A program made the translations under genes and the position numbers. Below, piece after piece: positions 1 to 8,664 of a stretch of 64,000 nt of DNA. The notes beneath the pieces are model-generated. The model ran no database searches. It saw only the letters and a program-made list of their open reading frames with translations, and was not told where the DNA came from. Position 1 is the stretch's first letter. Every line of letters starts with the position of its first letter. This stretch comes from Roseovarius pacificus (GTDB lineage Bacteria > Pseudomonadota > Alphaproteobacteria > Rhodobacterales > Rhodobacteraceae): contig NZ_FRBR01000006.1 in the NCBI RefSeq assembly GCF_900142665.1, positions 1 through 64,000 on the forward strand, in the 5' to 3' direction.

Positions 1-25
1 GTCCGGCCAGACTGGAGGCACGCCC

Positions 26-127
26 ATGACGTGGCCATCGATCTTGCTGGCCATTCGCAAGGCCATCCCCGCAATCGTCTTCGGTACCTGCTATGTCAGC
101 CTGTTCGCCATCATTCTGCTGTCCTGA
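26..127 (+). CDS. Small hydrophobic peptide, or end of a membrane protein cut by the window edge
   Basis: From ATG 26 the frame gives 33 residues, nearly all hydrophobic after an initial short basic stretch, so one membrane helix is likely. A GGAGG at 14-18 stands 7 bases before the ATG, which favours a true small gene. The frame is however open back to base 2, so this could equally be the last helix of a longer protein starting outside the window. It is followed 21 bases later by another tiny ORF and then the FAD protein, all in the same direction. No family recognised. Confidence 0.35.
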   Translation: MTWPSILLAIRKAIPAIVFGTCYVSLFAIILLS

Positions 128-148
128 CGACTCCGAAAGGAACGCCAC

Positions 149-301
149 ATGTATCCCTGTTGCGCATATGATCCGGGACTTCTTCTGTTCGCCATGAGCG
201 AAGACGGGATCGAACACATATCCGAACACGACGCGTTGACCAATGCCGTTGCCTTGCTGGCATCGGTAAGCGCTTTCGTCCTGCTGGCGCTGGTGTCCTG
301 A
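149..301 (+). CDS. 50-residue small protein coupled to the FAD/NAD(P)-binding gene
   Basis: ATG 149 follows an AAAGG at 136-140. The product is 50 residues: a Cys-Cys near the N terminus (MYPCCAYDPG), an acidic middle and a hydrophobic C-terminal third that could be one membrane helix. Its TGA (299-301) shares a base with the ATG (301) of the next gene, the usual sign of translational coupling. I do not recognise the family. Coupling and the ribosome site are the only support, so it could be a leader that sets translation of the downstream enzyme. Confidence 0.4.
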   Translation: MYPCCAYDPGLLLFAMSEDGIEHISEHDALTNAVALLASVSAFVLLALVS

Positions 302-1683
302 TGGACGGGGCCCCGCAACCGGGCATGGGTCCGCGACCGCATGTCGTGATCATCGGCGGCGGCGCGAGCGGCGTCCTCATGGCCGCGCATCTGCTATGCC
401 TGCCCCCCGGCGATATCCACGTCACCATCATCGAACGCGCGAAACTGCTGGGTTGTGGCATCGCCTACGGCACGGACGATCCCGACCATCTGCTGAACAC
501 CCGTGTCTCGCAGATGAGTGCCTTTCCGGACGATCCTTCACATTTCGAGCGCTGGCTGAATGGCAACGATATACTGGTCACGGGTAAGGGCTTCGTCGAT
601 CGCCGGACCTATGGGCGCTACCTTGCCAGCCTGTTGGCGCCCTGGTCCAGCGACGCCGAAAACAATCGGCTCCACTGCATTCGGGGCGAATGTCTTCGCC
701 TGATTGAAACGGCGCATGGTGTCGTCGCCGAACTGGATACCGGTCAGACCATCTCGGCGGACCGGGCCGTTCTTGCGACGGGCCATGCGGTTCCCGCCGC
801 GCCAGTGCCGCCACTGCGGGGCGCCTGGGATTTCAGACCACCGCATAACGCCGATGCGACCGTTGCCATCATTGGCACCGGGCTCAGCATGGTGGACCAT
901 GTGGCGACGCTACTCAGCGCCGGACATCGTGGCCCGATCTGGTGCCTGTCCCGACGCGGGCTGCTGCCGCGCGAGCACGCGGCCTCGCAGCCGCTGGTTC
1001 TGGAGCCGCGCGACATCCCCTTCGGCGTTCCCGTCAGCAAAACGATGCGCTGGCTTCGCGCGCTGGTCCGTCTTGCCGAGGCGCAAGGCGGGACCTGGCG
1101 GGACGCAATCGACGGTATTCGCCCTTACGTGGCAGATATCTGGCGGAACTGGTCCCGGGAGGAACGCGCGCGTTTTCTGCGCCATGCCGTCGCCTGGTGG
1201 GAGGTCCATCGCCACCGTATGCCGCCGGTTTCGGCGGGGCGCATCTCCCGGGCCGTTGCCAGCGGCCAGCTTCGCATTCTTCGCGGCAACTTTCAGGGCG
1301 TGGAGGAGCAAGCCGATGGACGGATCGTGCTGAATATCACTCCCCGGACCGGCGGCAGCACGGAAGAGCTTGTTGCCGATCACGTCATCGACTGCCGCGG
1401 AATCCGCAGAGATCCGACCGAACATGCCGCTCCGATGATCCGGGATCTCCTTGCGCGTGGCACAGCGCGGCTCGATCCGCTCGGGCTGGGCCTCGATACC
1501 ACCACGACCGCCCGGGTGATCGACGCCAGGGGGGTGGCTTCGCAACGCCTTCATGCAATCGGCCCGTCGGCCCGTGGCGCATTGTGGGAGATCACGGCGA
1601 TTCCCGACATTCGAAAGCAAACCAATGCTCTGGCCCGGACCCTCTTCGGATCAGCCGGGGTGAGCATGCCCACCGAGGTCTGA
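301..1683 (+). CDS. FAD/NAD(P)-binding oxidoreductase (NAD_binding_9 type)
   Basis: 460 residues. The N terminus has a Rossmann dinucleotide fold (VVIIGGGASGVLMAAHL, about residues 15-31) and a second nucleotide site near residue 187 (VAIIGTGLSMVD), as in FAD/NAD(P)-binding proteins of the HpyO/SidA-like group. Soluble, with no signal peptide. It starts on the last base of the preceding 50-codon ORF. Downstream lie an FMN reductase, a flavin monooxygenase and a sulfonate-type ABC transporter, so a redox step in organosulfur use is a reasonable inference. The substrate cannot be read from sequence. Confidence 0.8.
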   Translation: MDGAPQPGMGPRPHVVIIGGGASGVLMAAHLLCLPPGDIHVTIIERAKLLGCGIAYGTDDPDHLLNTRVSQMSAFPDDPSHFERWLNGNDILVTGKGFVDRRTYGRYLASLLAPWSSDAENNRLHCIRGECLRLIETAHGVVAELDTGQTISADRAVLATGHAVPAAPVPPLRGAWDFRPPHNADATVAIIGTGLSMVDHVATLLSAGHRGPIWCLSRRGLLPREHAASQPLVLEPRDIPFGVPVSKTMRWLRALVRLAEAQGGTWRDAIDGIRPYVADIWRNWSREERARFLRHAVAWWEVHRHRMPPVSAGRISRAVASGQLRILRGNFQGVEEQADGRIVLNITPRTGGSTEELVADHVIDCRGIRRDPTEHAAPMIRDLLARGTARLDPLGLGLDTTTTARVIDARGVASQRLHAIGPSARGALWEITAIPDIRKQTNALARTLFGSAGVSMPTEV

Positions 1684-1807
1684 CGTTCTCCAAGGGGTGC
1701 CAAAGACACATAATTTCACCTCTTTAACCGCGAATCTTTGGAATGGAGTGAAGCCCCCGATCGCCTTAAATTAAATCTCGATAGAGTTAATCGTGATAGG
1801 AATGGAT

Positions 1808-2377
1808 ATGACCGGAATCATCGGCTTCGCGGGGAGCCTGAACGCCCCCTCCCGCACCAGGACACTGGTGGAAACGGCAGTACAACGGAGCGCAGCCTTG
1901 TCGGAGAGGGCGAGCGCCATTGTCGATCTGGCGGATCTCGGGCAGGGGTTCGGAACCGCAAGGAAGCTGTCCGACCTCACCCCTCAAGCGCGACAATCCG
2001 TAGATCGCCTGATCGCGGCCGATGCCCTCGTCATCGGCAGTCCGGTCTACAAGGGCAGCTATACCGGCCTTTTCAAGCATCTGTTCGACATGATCGAACC
2101 CGAGGCGCTGAAGGGCAAGCCGGTGCTGCTCACGGCGACAGGCGGCGGGCATCGCCATGCGCTTGTCATCGAGCACCAGTTGCGCCCGCTCTTTGGCTTC
2201 TTCGAGGCTGCCGTGGTGGCGACTGGCGTCTATGCCGCAGCAGAGGATTTCGCGGATGGCCAACCAGCCTCGGCGGCGCTGCTGAGCAGGCTGGACGACG
2301 CGGCGGCGCAACTGGCCTCAGCCGTTAATGAAGCGGGGCGCCGCAGGCCCCCTGACCTGGCCGCCAGCGCCGCCTGA
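1808..2377 (+). CDS. NADPH-dependent FMN reductase (MsuE/SsuE-like)
   Basis: About 189 residues of flavodoxin-like NADPH:FMN reductase: phosphate-binding loop GFAGSLNAPSRT at the N terminus, then GSPVYKGSYTGLFKHLFD and TATGGGHRHALVIEHQLRPLF, the signature run of MsuE/SsuE reductases. The enzyme would supply reduced FMN to the monooxygenase encoded next. Start chosen at ATG 1808 because AGGA at 1798-1801 is 6 bases upstream; GTG 1793 and ATG 1802 are in frame but worse placed. The 124-base gap before it has an AT-rich stretch that may hold a promoter. The exact substrate pairing is inferred. Confidence 0.85.
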   Translation: MTGIIGFAGSLNAPSRTRTLVETAVQRSAALSERASAIVDLADLGQGFGTARKLSDLTPQARQSVDRLIAADALVIGSPVYKGSYTGLFKHLFDMIEPEALKGKPVLLTATGGGHRHALVIEHQLRPLFGFFEAAVVATGVYAAAEDFADGQPASAALLSRLDDAAAQLASAVNEAGRRRPPDLAASAA

Positions 2378-2505
2378 GGCCGAACAACATTCACCCCCAA
2401 TTCGTCTTGCACCGGTCCCGCGATGGCCCGGCAACGGCGGAGCCATGCCCGGAGACAGGGCGAACCCATCACCCGACCAACTGTAACAGGACAGGAACCA
2501 GACCC

Positions 2506-3873
2506 ATGACCAGACAGACCAAACCCAGGCAGATCAAGCTCGGGGCCTTTCTGCCCGGCGGCGGCCAGCATGTCGCCGCATGGCGCCACCCGGACCACCC
2601 CGTGGACGGGGCCACCAGTTTCGAATTCCACAAGCAACTGGCCCAGACGGCGGAGCGCGGGCTTTTCGACGCCTATTTCCTTGCTGACGGGCTGGCCGTT
2701 TCCTTCGGCGGCGGGACAGAAGGCGGCAATGCCAAAGTGGCGGGGTTCGAGCCGGTGACGCTGTTCTCGGCGCTTGCTCCGCTGACGAAGAACCTGGGCT
2801 TTATCGCTACCGCCTCGACCACCTACGAGGAGCCTTACAACACCGCGCGCAAATTCGCCTCGCTCGACCTGATTTCCGGCGGCCGGGCCGGGTGGAACGT
2901 GGTGACGACCGCCACCGAGGCCGCCGCGCAGAACTTCAATCTCGATCAGCAACTTCCCCATGCGGCGAGATACCGCCGCGCACAGGAGCATGTCGAGGTG
3001 GTCAAGGCCCTGTGGGACAGTTTCGAGGACGACGCCTTTATCCGCGACAAGGAAAGCGGCGTGTTCTACGACACGGCGAAAGTGCACGATACGGATCACG
3101 TGGGCGAGCATTTCAAGGTCAAGGGGCCGCTGAATGTCCCTCGCTCATCGCAGGGTCATCCGGTCATCGTCCAAGCGGGCCAGTCCGAGGACGGGCGCAG
3201 GCTGGCGGCGGCAACGGCCGAGGTCATCTTTACCGCGCATCAGCACCTGGACACCGCGCAGGAATTCTATCGCGATATCAAAGCCCGTGCGGTCGCCGCC
3301 GGACGGAACCCCGATCATGTGCTCGTCATGCCCGGTGTCTCGCCCTTCGTGGGGCGGACCGAAGCGGAGGCACGCGAGAAATACGATCGCATTACCTCCT
3401 ACATCCTGGAAGAGGATGGCATCGCGCTCCTGAACGGGCTGACCGGCGGTACGCTGGACCTGAGGGGCCATGACCTCGACGGGCCCTTGCCGCCTGTGCC
3501 GGCGACCGAGGGCATGAAATCCCGCCAGGCGCTGATCCGCCAGATTGCGGACGAGAACGGATTCACTATCCGGCAGCTCTATCAATGGGTCGCCTCGGCG
3601 CGTGGGCATTACACGGTCATCGGCACGCCTGTGCAGATCGCCGACACGTTGCAGGAGTGGTTCGAGAACGAGGCTGCGGACGGTTTCAACATCCTGCCGC
3701 CCTGGTTCCCCACGGCGTTGGACGATTTCGTCGACCTGGTGATCCCCGAGCTTCAGCACCGCGGCCTGTTCCGCACCGCCTACGAAGGGACAACCCTGCG
3801 TGACAATCTCGGCCTGCCCGTCCCGGTCAATCGCCATTCGGCGGGTCATCGCACGGTCCAGGCCGCGGAATGA
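2506..3873 (+). CDS. FMN-dependent monooxygenase, NtaA/SnaA/DszA family
   Basis: 455 residues of the luciferase-like superfamily. The opening KLGAFLPGGGQHVAAWRHPD and the central SGGRAGWNVVTT followed by Asn-Phe are hallmarks of the NtaA/SnaA/DszA branch, two-component monooxygenases that use reduced FMN from a separate reductase. Start ATG 2506 follows AGGACAGGA; an upstream in-frame extension to 2407 is not family-like. It sits between an FMN reductase and an SsuCAB-type transporter, which fits cleavage of C-S bonds in a sulfone or sulfonate. Family members also attack nitrilotriacetate or EDTA, so the substrate is open. Confidence 0.85.
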   Translation: MTRQTKPRQIKLGAFLPGGGQHVAAWRHPDHPVDGATSFEFHKQLAQTAERGLFDAYFLADGLAVSFGGGTEGGNAKVAGFEPVTLFSALAPLTKNLGFIATASTTYEEPYNTARKFASLDLISGGRAGWNVVTTATEAAAQNFNLDQQLPHAARYRRAQEHVEVVKALWDSFEDDAFIRDKESGVFYDTAKVHDTDHVGEHFKVKGPLNVPRSSQGHPVIVQAGQSEDGRRLAAATAEVIFTAHQHLDTAQEFYRDIKARAVAAGRNPDHVLVMPGVSPFVGRTEAEAREKYDRITSYILEEDGIALLNGLTGGTLDLRGHDLDGPLPPVPATEGMKSRQALIRQIADENGFTIRQLYQWVASARGHYTVIGTPVQIADTLQEWFENEAADGFNILPPWFPTALDDFVDLVIPELQHRGLFRTAYEGTTLRDNLGLPVPVNRHSAGHRTVQAAE

Positions 3874-3888
3874 CCGGAGGATACATCA

Positions 3889-4728
3889 ATGACCTATCAA
3901 CTGACTGACACCGCAGAGCAGGCACCTTCGAAGCGCATCGCGGGTATCGTCAATACTCCCCGGCTGCGGCTTTTCCTCGGCAATGCCGTGGCCGACTACG
4001 GACTGCTTTTCGCCTTCTTCGCGGGCTGGCAGGTTGCCAGTAGCGCGGGCTGGCTCAACCCGGCGGTGTTTCCACCTCTCGACCACGTGGCGGCGGCGCT
4101 CTGGACGGGCATCGTCTCGGGCGCGCTGCTCGACGACATCGCCGTTTCGCTGCAACGCGCCGGCATCACCTTCCTCGCGGCGGTCGGTCTCGGCATCCCG
4201 CTGGGCCTCTTCATGGGGCAAATCCGGGCGGTGGAGCGCGCTCTCGACCCGATCCTGCAACTGTTCCGGCAGACCTCGGCGTTGGCGCTCTATCCGGTTT
4301 TCATCCTGCTGCTTGGCCTCGGCGAAGCCTCCAAGGTCTTCGTGATCTTCTGGGCGACGCTGTTTCCGATCCTGCTGGCCACGATCGGCGGGGTAAAGGA
4401 GGTGGATGCGAAGCTGGTCGAGATGGCGCGCAGTTTCGGTGCCTCACGCACGACGATCTTCCGCCGCGTGATCCTGCCAGCCTCGGTGCCGCCGATCTTC
4501 GTCGGGCTGCGCCTTTCGGCGACCACCGCGCTGCTGCTGCTGATCGCCGCCGAGATGATCGGCGCCAACAAGGGCGTCGGCTTCCAGGTGATGAACGCTC
4601 AGTACAATTTCCAGATCCCGCTGATGTTCGCCGCGATCTTCCTGCTGGCCTTTCTCGGTCTTGCCGCGAACCGGGTTCTGGTCCTGCTTCAGCGGCGCCT
4701 GTGCCGCTGGAGCCTTACCGAACACTGA
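3889..4728 (+). CDS. ABC transporter permease, SsuC/TauC type
   Basis: 279 residues, about six membrane helices, BPD_transp_1 fold. The cytoplasmic EAA loop is visible near residues 165-195 (VEMARSFGASRTTIFRRVILP), the site that docks on the ATPase. It starts 15 bases after the monooxygenase stop with GGAGG-like sequence before the ATG. Together with the binding protein (4760-5740) and ATPase (5751-6521) it forms a complete importer of the nitrate/sulfonate/taurine family. Confidence 0.88.
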   Translation: MTYQLTDTAEQAPSKRIAGIVNTPRLRLFLGNAVADYGLLFAFFAGWQVASSAGWLNPAVFPPLDHVAAALWTGIVSGALLDDIAVSLQRAGITFLAAVGLGIPLGLFMGQIRAVERALDPILQLFRQTSALALYPVFILLLGLGEASKVFVIFWATLFPILLATIGGVKEVDAKLVEMARSFGASRTTIFRRVILPASVPPIFVGLRLSATTALLLLIAAEMIGANKGVGFQVMNAQYNFQIPLMFAAIFLLAFLGLAANRVLVLLQRRLCRWSLTEH

Positions 4729-4759
4729 TCCCCAATCAACCCTGAGACAGGAAAAGAAG

Positions 4760-5740
4760 ATGACCTACAGATTCAAGACACTCCTCACCGCAGCGGCCAC
4801 GACGCTTGCCCTGACCGGCATGGCGCGGGCCGAGACCGTCACCTTGCGTTACCTTGCAAACCACGGCAGCGTTTCGGCGCATGAACTGGCCCAGGAACTG
4901 GGATATTTCGAGGGCACCGGCGTGGCGATCGAAACCGTCGGCTTTGCCAGCGGCGGGCCCGAATCCCTTTTCGCGCTGGCCTCGGGCAGCGTCGATATCG
5001 GCTCGGCTGCGACCTCGGCGGTGATCAACTCCATCGCCAGCGGCAACGATTTCGTGGCCGCTTACCCCACCAATGGCATCAATGACGACACGCAATCCAT
5101 CTTCCACGTGCTCGAGGACAGCCCGATCCGGTCAATCGAGGATATCGCGGGCAAGACCATCGCGGTCAACACGCTGGGGGCGCACCTGGACTATACCGTG
5201 CGCGAGGCGCTGCATTCCGTCGACCTGCCGCAGGATGCCGCGAACCTTGTTGTGGTGCCGGGGCCGCAGCTTGAACAGGTGCTGCGGTCGGGCCAGGTGG
5301 ACATTTCGGCCTTCGGTTACTGGCAGACCACGTTCGAGGGCGTTGCACGGGCCAATGGCGGCCTCCGGGCCGTGTTCGACGACACCGACGTGCTGGGTGA
5401 GATCGCCGGCGGCTTTACCGTGCTGCGGCGCGACTGGGTCACGGCACATCCGCAGGCGGCCCGCGTCTTCGTCGAACGATCTGCCCGGGCGCTCGACTAT
5501 GCGCGCGAGCATCCCGACGAGACCCGTGGGATCTTTGCCCGTCTTCTGGAAAAGCGCGGCGAGAATCCCGAGGTCGCGCGGTATTTCGCGGGCTACGGCG
5601 TGCGCGAGGGCGGGTTGCCGGTGGAGCGTGACATCCAGTTCTGGATCGACGTCCTGATCCGCGAGGGAGCGCTGGCCGAGGGGCAGTTGACCGCATCCGA
5701 CATCCTTCTGGTCACCGGCGACCAGAACGTCGGCAACTGA
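4760..5740 (+). CDS. ABC transporter periplasmic binding protein, SsuA-like
   Basis: 326 residues. Residues 1-25 form a Sec signal peptide ending ARA; the mature part has the SsuA/TauA/NMT1 layout (LRYLANHGSVSAHELAQELGYF, then GSVDIGSAATSAVINSIASGND, then GKTIAVNTLGAHLDYTVREAL). ATG 4760 lies after AGGAAAAGA. Translation of an upstream extension would run through the permease gene and is discarded. Ligand presumed to be an organosulfur compound from the neighbouring enzymes. Confidence 0.88.
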   Translation: MTYRFKTLLTAAATTLALTGMARAETVTLRYLANHGSVSAHELAQELGYFEGTGVAIETVGFASGGPESLFALASGSVDIGSAATSAVINSIASGNDFVAAYPTNGINDDTQSIFHVLEDSPIRSIEDIAGKTIAVNTLGAHLDYTVREALHSVDLPQDAANLVVVPGPQLEQVLRSGQVDISAFGYWQTTFEGVARANGGLRAVFDDTDVLGEIAGGFTVLRRDWVTAHPQAARVFVERSARALDYAREHPDETRGIFARLLEKRGENPEVARYFAGYGVREGGLPVERDIQFWIDVLIREGALAEGQLTASDILLVTGDQNVGN

Positions 5741-5750
5741 GGGCCGGATC

Positions 5751-6521
5751 ATGAGTGTTGCACAAGTATCCGCCAAGGGAGAGGTCACGGTCCGTGACCT
5801 CTCCAAGTCCTTTACCCTCGACGGAGAAACCCTGACGGTCCTGAAGAACCTCGATCTCGACATCGCCGGGGGTGAAAGCCTTGCCATCGTCGGCGCCAGC
5901 GGTTCGGGCAAGACGACCTTGCTCAGGGTTCTCGCGGGGCTGGAGGAACCGGACTCGGGCGGCGTGCTGATCGACGGGGCGCCGGTTCACGGCCTCGGCA
6001 AGGAGCGTGCGGTAATCTTCCAGGAGCCGCGGCTCCTTCCCTGGCTGACCGTGCTCGGCAACGTGTCCTTTGGCCTCGAAGTTCAGGGGATCTCGCGCAG
6101 CGAGGCCGAGGATAAGGCCCGGCATTATATCCGGCTCGTGGGCCTCGGTGAGTTCGAGACGGCATGGCCGCGCCAGCTATCGGGTGGCATGGCGCAGCGC
6201 GTGGGGATTGCCCGCGCCCTGACCGTGCAGCCCGAAATCCTGCTGCTTGACGAACCTCTGGGCGCGCTGGACGCGATGACCAAGCTGACCATGCAGGAAG
6301 AGCTGACCCGCATCTGGACCGAGGAAAAGGTGACGATGGCGCTAGTCACCCACGACCTGGAAGAGGCGATCTTCCTGGCGGATCGGGTGCTGATCCTGCC
6401 GAGGGAGAAGGGCGCTCACCCGCGTCTGATCGACATCGACCTCCCGCGCCCACGCGATCGCAGCGAGACCCGCTTCGTCCGGTTCCGCCAACAGCTCATG
6501 GCCGAGTTCGGGCTGCACTGA
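5751..6521 (+). CDS. ABC transporter ATPase, SsuB/TauB type
   Basis: 256 residues with all nucleotide-site motifs: Walker A GASGSGKTTLL near residue 47, Q-loop IFQEPRLLPWL, signature LSGGMAQRVGIARAL, Walker B ILLLDEPLGALDA, and the switch His in LVTHDLEEA. Ten bases after the binding protein, so part of the same operon. It is the last gene of the + strand cluster; a hairpin follows at 6528-6552. Confidence 0.9.
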   Translation: MSVAQVSAKGEVTVRDLSKSFTLDGETLTVLKNLDLDIAGGESLAIVGASGSGKTTLLRVLAGLEEPDSGGVLIDGAPVHGLGKERAVIFQEPRLLPWLTVLGNVSFGLEVQGISRSEAEDKARHYIRLVGLGEFETAWPRQLSGGMAQRVGIARALTVQPEILLLDEPLGALDAMTKLTMQEELTRIWTEEKVTMALVTHDLEEAIFLADRVLILPREKGAHPRLIDIDLPRPRDRSETRFVRFRQQLMAEFGLH

Positions 6522-6527
6522 ATCGTA

Positions 6528-6552
6528 CCCGGTTGGCAAACCGCCAGCCGGG
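6528..6552. terminator. Hairpin between convergent ABC ATPase and SLC13 genes
   Basis: CCCGGTTGG (6528-6536) pairs with CCAGCCGGG (6544-6552) with one G-U pair and a 7-base loop. It lies between two convergent stops. There is no clear T-run, so its strength as a terminator is uncertain. Confidence 0.5.
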
Positions 6553-6559
6553 CATCTGT

Positions 6560-8335
6560 TCAGAACGGGAAGAACAGGGGAATGACCAGCACCGCGAGCG
6601 CCGCGAAAATGATGTTCAAGGGCAGCCCGACCTTGAGGAAGTCGCGGAACCTGTAGCCACCGGCGCTATAGACGAAAGTATTCGTCTGATAGCCGATGGG
6701 CGTTGCGAAACTCGCCGAGGCTGCGAACATCACCGCGATGATGAAGGGCCGCGGATCGAAGCCAAGTTCGAGCGCCAAAGCGATGACGATAGGGCCGATC
6801 AGGACCGCAACCGCGTTGTTCGAGATCATTTCGGTCAGCACGCTGGTCAGGACATAAACCGCCGCCAATATGGCCAATGGTCCGATCCCGCCCACGGCAC
6901 CTACCACGGTTTCCACGATAACCCGCGCGGTGCCGGTCTGTTCCATCCCCATGCTCAGGCCGAGCATCCCGAAAATCAGGAACAGAATGCGCCAGTCTAT
7001 GGCATCGAACGCCTCTTCCGGATCGACGCAGCGTGTGATCATCACCACGACCGCCCCGATGACAGCAAGCCCGGCAATCGGAAGCACATTCAGTGCAGCA
7101 AGCCCCATCACACCGAAGATCGTGGCAATCGCGATTGGAGCCTTCGCCCGGCGCATGGGGCGTTCCGAAGGAGCGGACAGGTTGATGATCCCGCCGTCTT
7201 CCATCAGCCGCTGGATGCCCTCGGGCGGTCCCTCCAGCAGCAGCGTATCGGCGAATTGCAGTCGCAGATCGTCGATCCGGTCGGAAATGTTGCGATCGTT
7301 GCGGTGCACCGCCATGACGTAGACCCCGTATTTCCGCCGCAGCCGCAGATTGCCCAGTTCCTGCCCGCGCAGATGCGATTTTGGCCCGACACTGGCCTCC
7401 ATCAGCACCGTCTGTTCGGCGGTCACGGGTTCATAGCCGCGGTCGGCGATATCGCGAAACTCGATCCCGCCATCTTCCTTGAAGCCCAGAATCTCTCCGG
7501 TGTCGGTCTTGATGACCACGCGGTCGCCGGCGCGGAGTTCGAGCGTTTTAAGCTCTCGCCGCATCGAGACCTCGCCCCGGATAACGTCGAGCACACGCGA
7601 CTGCGCGGTGTTGAACGGCAGATCGGCCAGCTTCATGCCGACATAGCGCGACTCGGCCGGGATCAGCAGCCGCGCCATGAATTTCCGCTTGCCCTCCTGT
7701 CCCAGAAGGCTCGACAGCGAGGCGCGGTCCGGCAGCAGGAAGCGCCCGGCAAACACCATATAGAGCATGCCGACGGTGGCGAAGATCAGCCCCGGCAAGG
7801 TCATCTCGAACATCGAGATCGGTGGCTGGCCGGTATCGCGGGCGACCCCGCTCATCAGGATGTTGGTCGAGGTGCCGACCAGCGTCAGCGTACCGCCGAA
7901 GATCGCCGAAAAGGACAGCGGGATCAGCAGCCGCGAGGGCGCCACCCCCACCGAGGCCGCCACGGAAATCATGATCGGGGCGAGCAGAATCACGACCGGC
8001 GTGTTGTTCATGAAGGCCGAGGCCGCCATCGTGCCGAACATCATCAGCAGGATGGTCCTGAGATACGATCCCCGCGCCTGCCGTCGCAGGAAATCCCCCA
8101 GGATCGTAAGCACCCCGGTGCGTTCAAGCGCGGCGGATATGATGAACATCATCGCGATGGTGATCGGTGCCGAAGAACTGAAGACCGTCAGAAAATCACT
8201 GGTGTCGATGATTCCGGTCGCCAAAAGCGCCGCGGACGCCGCGAGCGCAGTCACTTCGGGAGGGTAGACCTCCTTGAAAAAGCTCAGGAACACCGCTCCG
8301 AGAAGCACAAGAACGAAGATTTGATCGAGACTCAT
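6560..8335 (-). CDS. SLC13/DASS-type anion permease with two RCK_C (TrkA-C) domains
   Basis: 591 residues. N-terminal helices start with SLDQIFVLVLLGAVF, followed by the CitMHS/DASS transport half (TIAMMFIISAALERTG), a cytosolic centre with two TrkA-C-like domains (AESRYVGMKLADLPFN and SHLRGQELGNLRLRR) and a second membrane half ending ALAVLVIPLFFPF. Start placed at 8335, where GGAAG stands 7 bases upstream, rather than 12 codons earlier. Proteins of this architecture carry sulfate or other oxyanions in algae and bacteria; next to an organosulfur cluster a role in sulfur oxyanion movement is plausible but unproven. Convergent with the ABC operon. Confidence 0.85.
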   Translation of the reverse strand: MSLDQIFVLVLLGAVFLSFFKEVYPPEVTALAASAALLATGIIDTSDFLTVFSSSAPITIAMMFIISAALERTGVLTILGDFLRRQARGSYLRTILLMMFGTMAASAFMNNTPVVILLAPIMISVAASVGVAPSRLLIPLSFSAIFGGTLTLVGTSTNILMSGVARDTGQPPISMFEMTLPGLIFATVGMLYMVFAGRFLLPDRASLSSLLGQEGKRKFMARLLIPAESRYVGMKLADLPFNTAQSRVLDVIRGEVSMRRELKTLELRAGDRVVIKTDTGEILGFKEDGGIEFRDIADRGYEPVTAEQTVLMEASVGPKSHLRGQELGNLRLRRKYGVYVMAVHRNDRNISDRIDDLRLQFADTLLLEGPPEGIQRLMEDGGIINLSAPSERPMRRAKAPIAIATIFGVMGLAALNVLPIAGLAVIGAVVVMITRCVDPEEAFDAIDWRILFLIFGMLGLSMGMEQTGTARVIVETVVGAVGGIGPLAILAAVYVLTSVLTEMISNNAVAVLIGPIVIALALELGFDPRPFIIAVMFAASASFATPIGYQTNTFVYSAGGYRFRDFLKVGLPLNIIFAALAVLVIPLFFPF

Positions 8336-8664
8336 TGACAGACTTCCAGTTGCGCAGAAGATATTCCGCAATAAACGATAATATTAATCGTGTTTTCAAC
8401 CGGGAACTGCATTTGAAGCCGGAATAGACATACACCGGACCATTCCGCTCGGAAAATGCGGGGATTCATACCACATACTCCCGATGCGATCTACGGCCGG
8501 ACGTTGGTTAACCGCGTCTTTGACGTCATTGGATGCGGGTTTGACCGCTTAGAGGCATTCCGGCTCAGCAATAAAACATCCAGCCTGTGCGCATCGGTGG
8601 ATTGTCATCATGCAGGTATTCGCCTGCCCTTGACATGCAGGTTATTGCCTGCCTATTATCAAGT
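8336..8664. other. Intergenic stretch between divergent SLC13 and ArsR-SRPBCC genes
   Basis: 329 bases without a convincing gene. The left part should hold the promoter of the SLC13 gene (TTATCGTTTATTGCGG-like AT-rich sequence read on the - strand). The right end holds the ArsR operator-promoter (8612-8659). An open frame from 8456 has no family resemblance and runs into the ArsR start; I do not call it. Confidence 0.5.
8612..8659 (+). promoter_or_regulatory. Leaderless promoter with two operator palindromes for the ArsR-type gene
   Basis: A consensus -35 TTGACA (8630-8635), an 18-base spacer and a -10 TATTAT (8654-8659) end 5 bases before ATG 8665, so transcription should begin at or within one base of the A of the start codon. 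Two palindromes of the form GCAGG-N6-CCTGC occur: 8612-8627, just upstream of the -35, and 8637-8652, filling the -35/-10 spacer. Their centres are 25 bp apart. This is the expected layout for autorepression by the encoded winged-helix protein. Confidence 0.75.

Noticed and set aside
6533-8338. Long + strand open frame (about 600 codons) opposite the SLC13 gene
   Set aside because: Its product is low-complexity His/Arg/Asp/Gln-rich and mirrors the SLC13 reading frame; the - strand has clear helices and domains.
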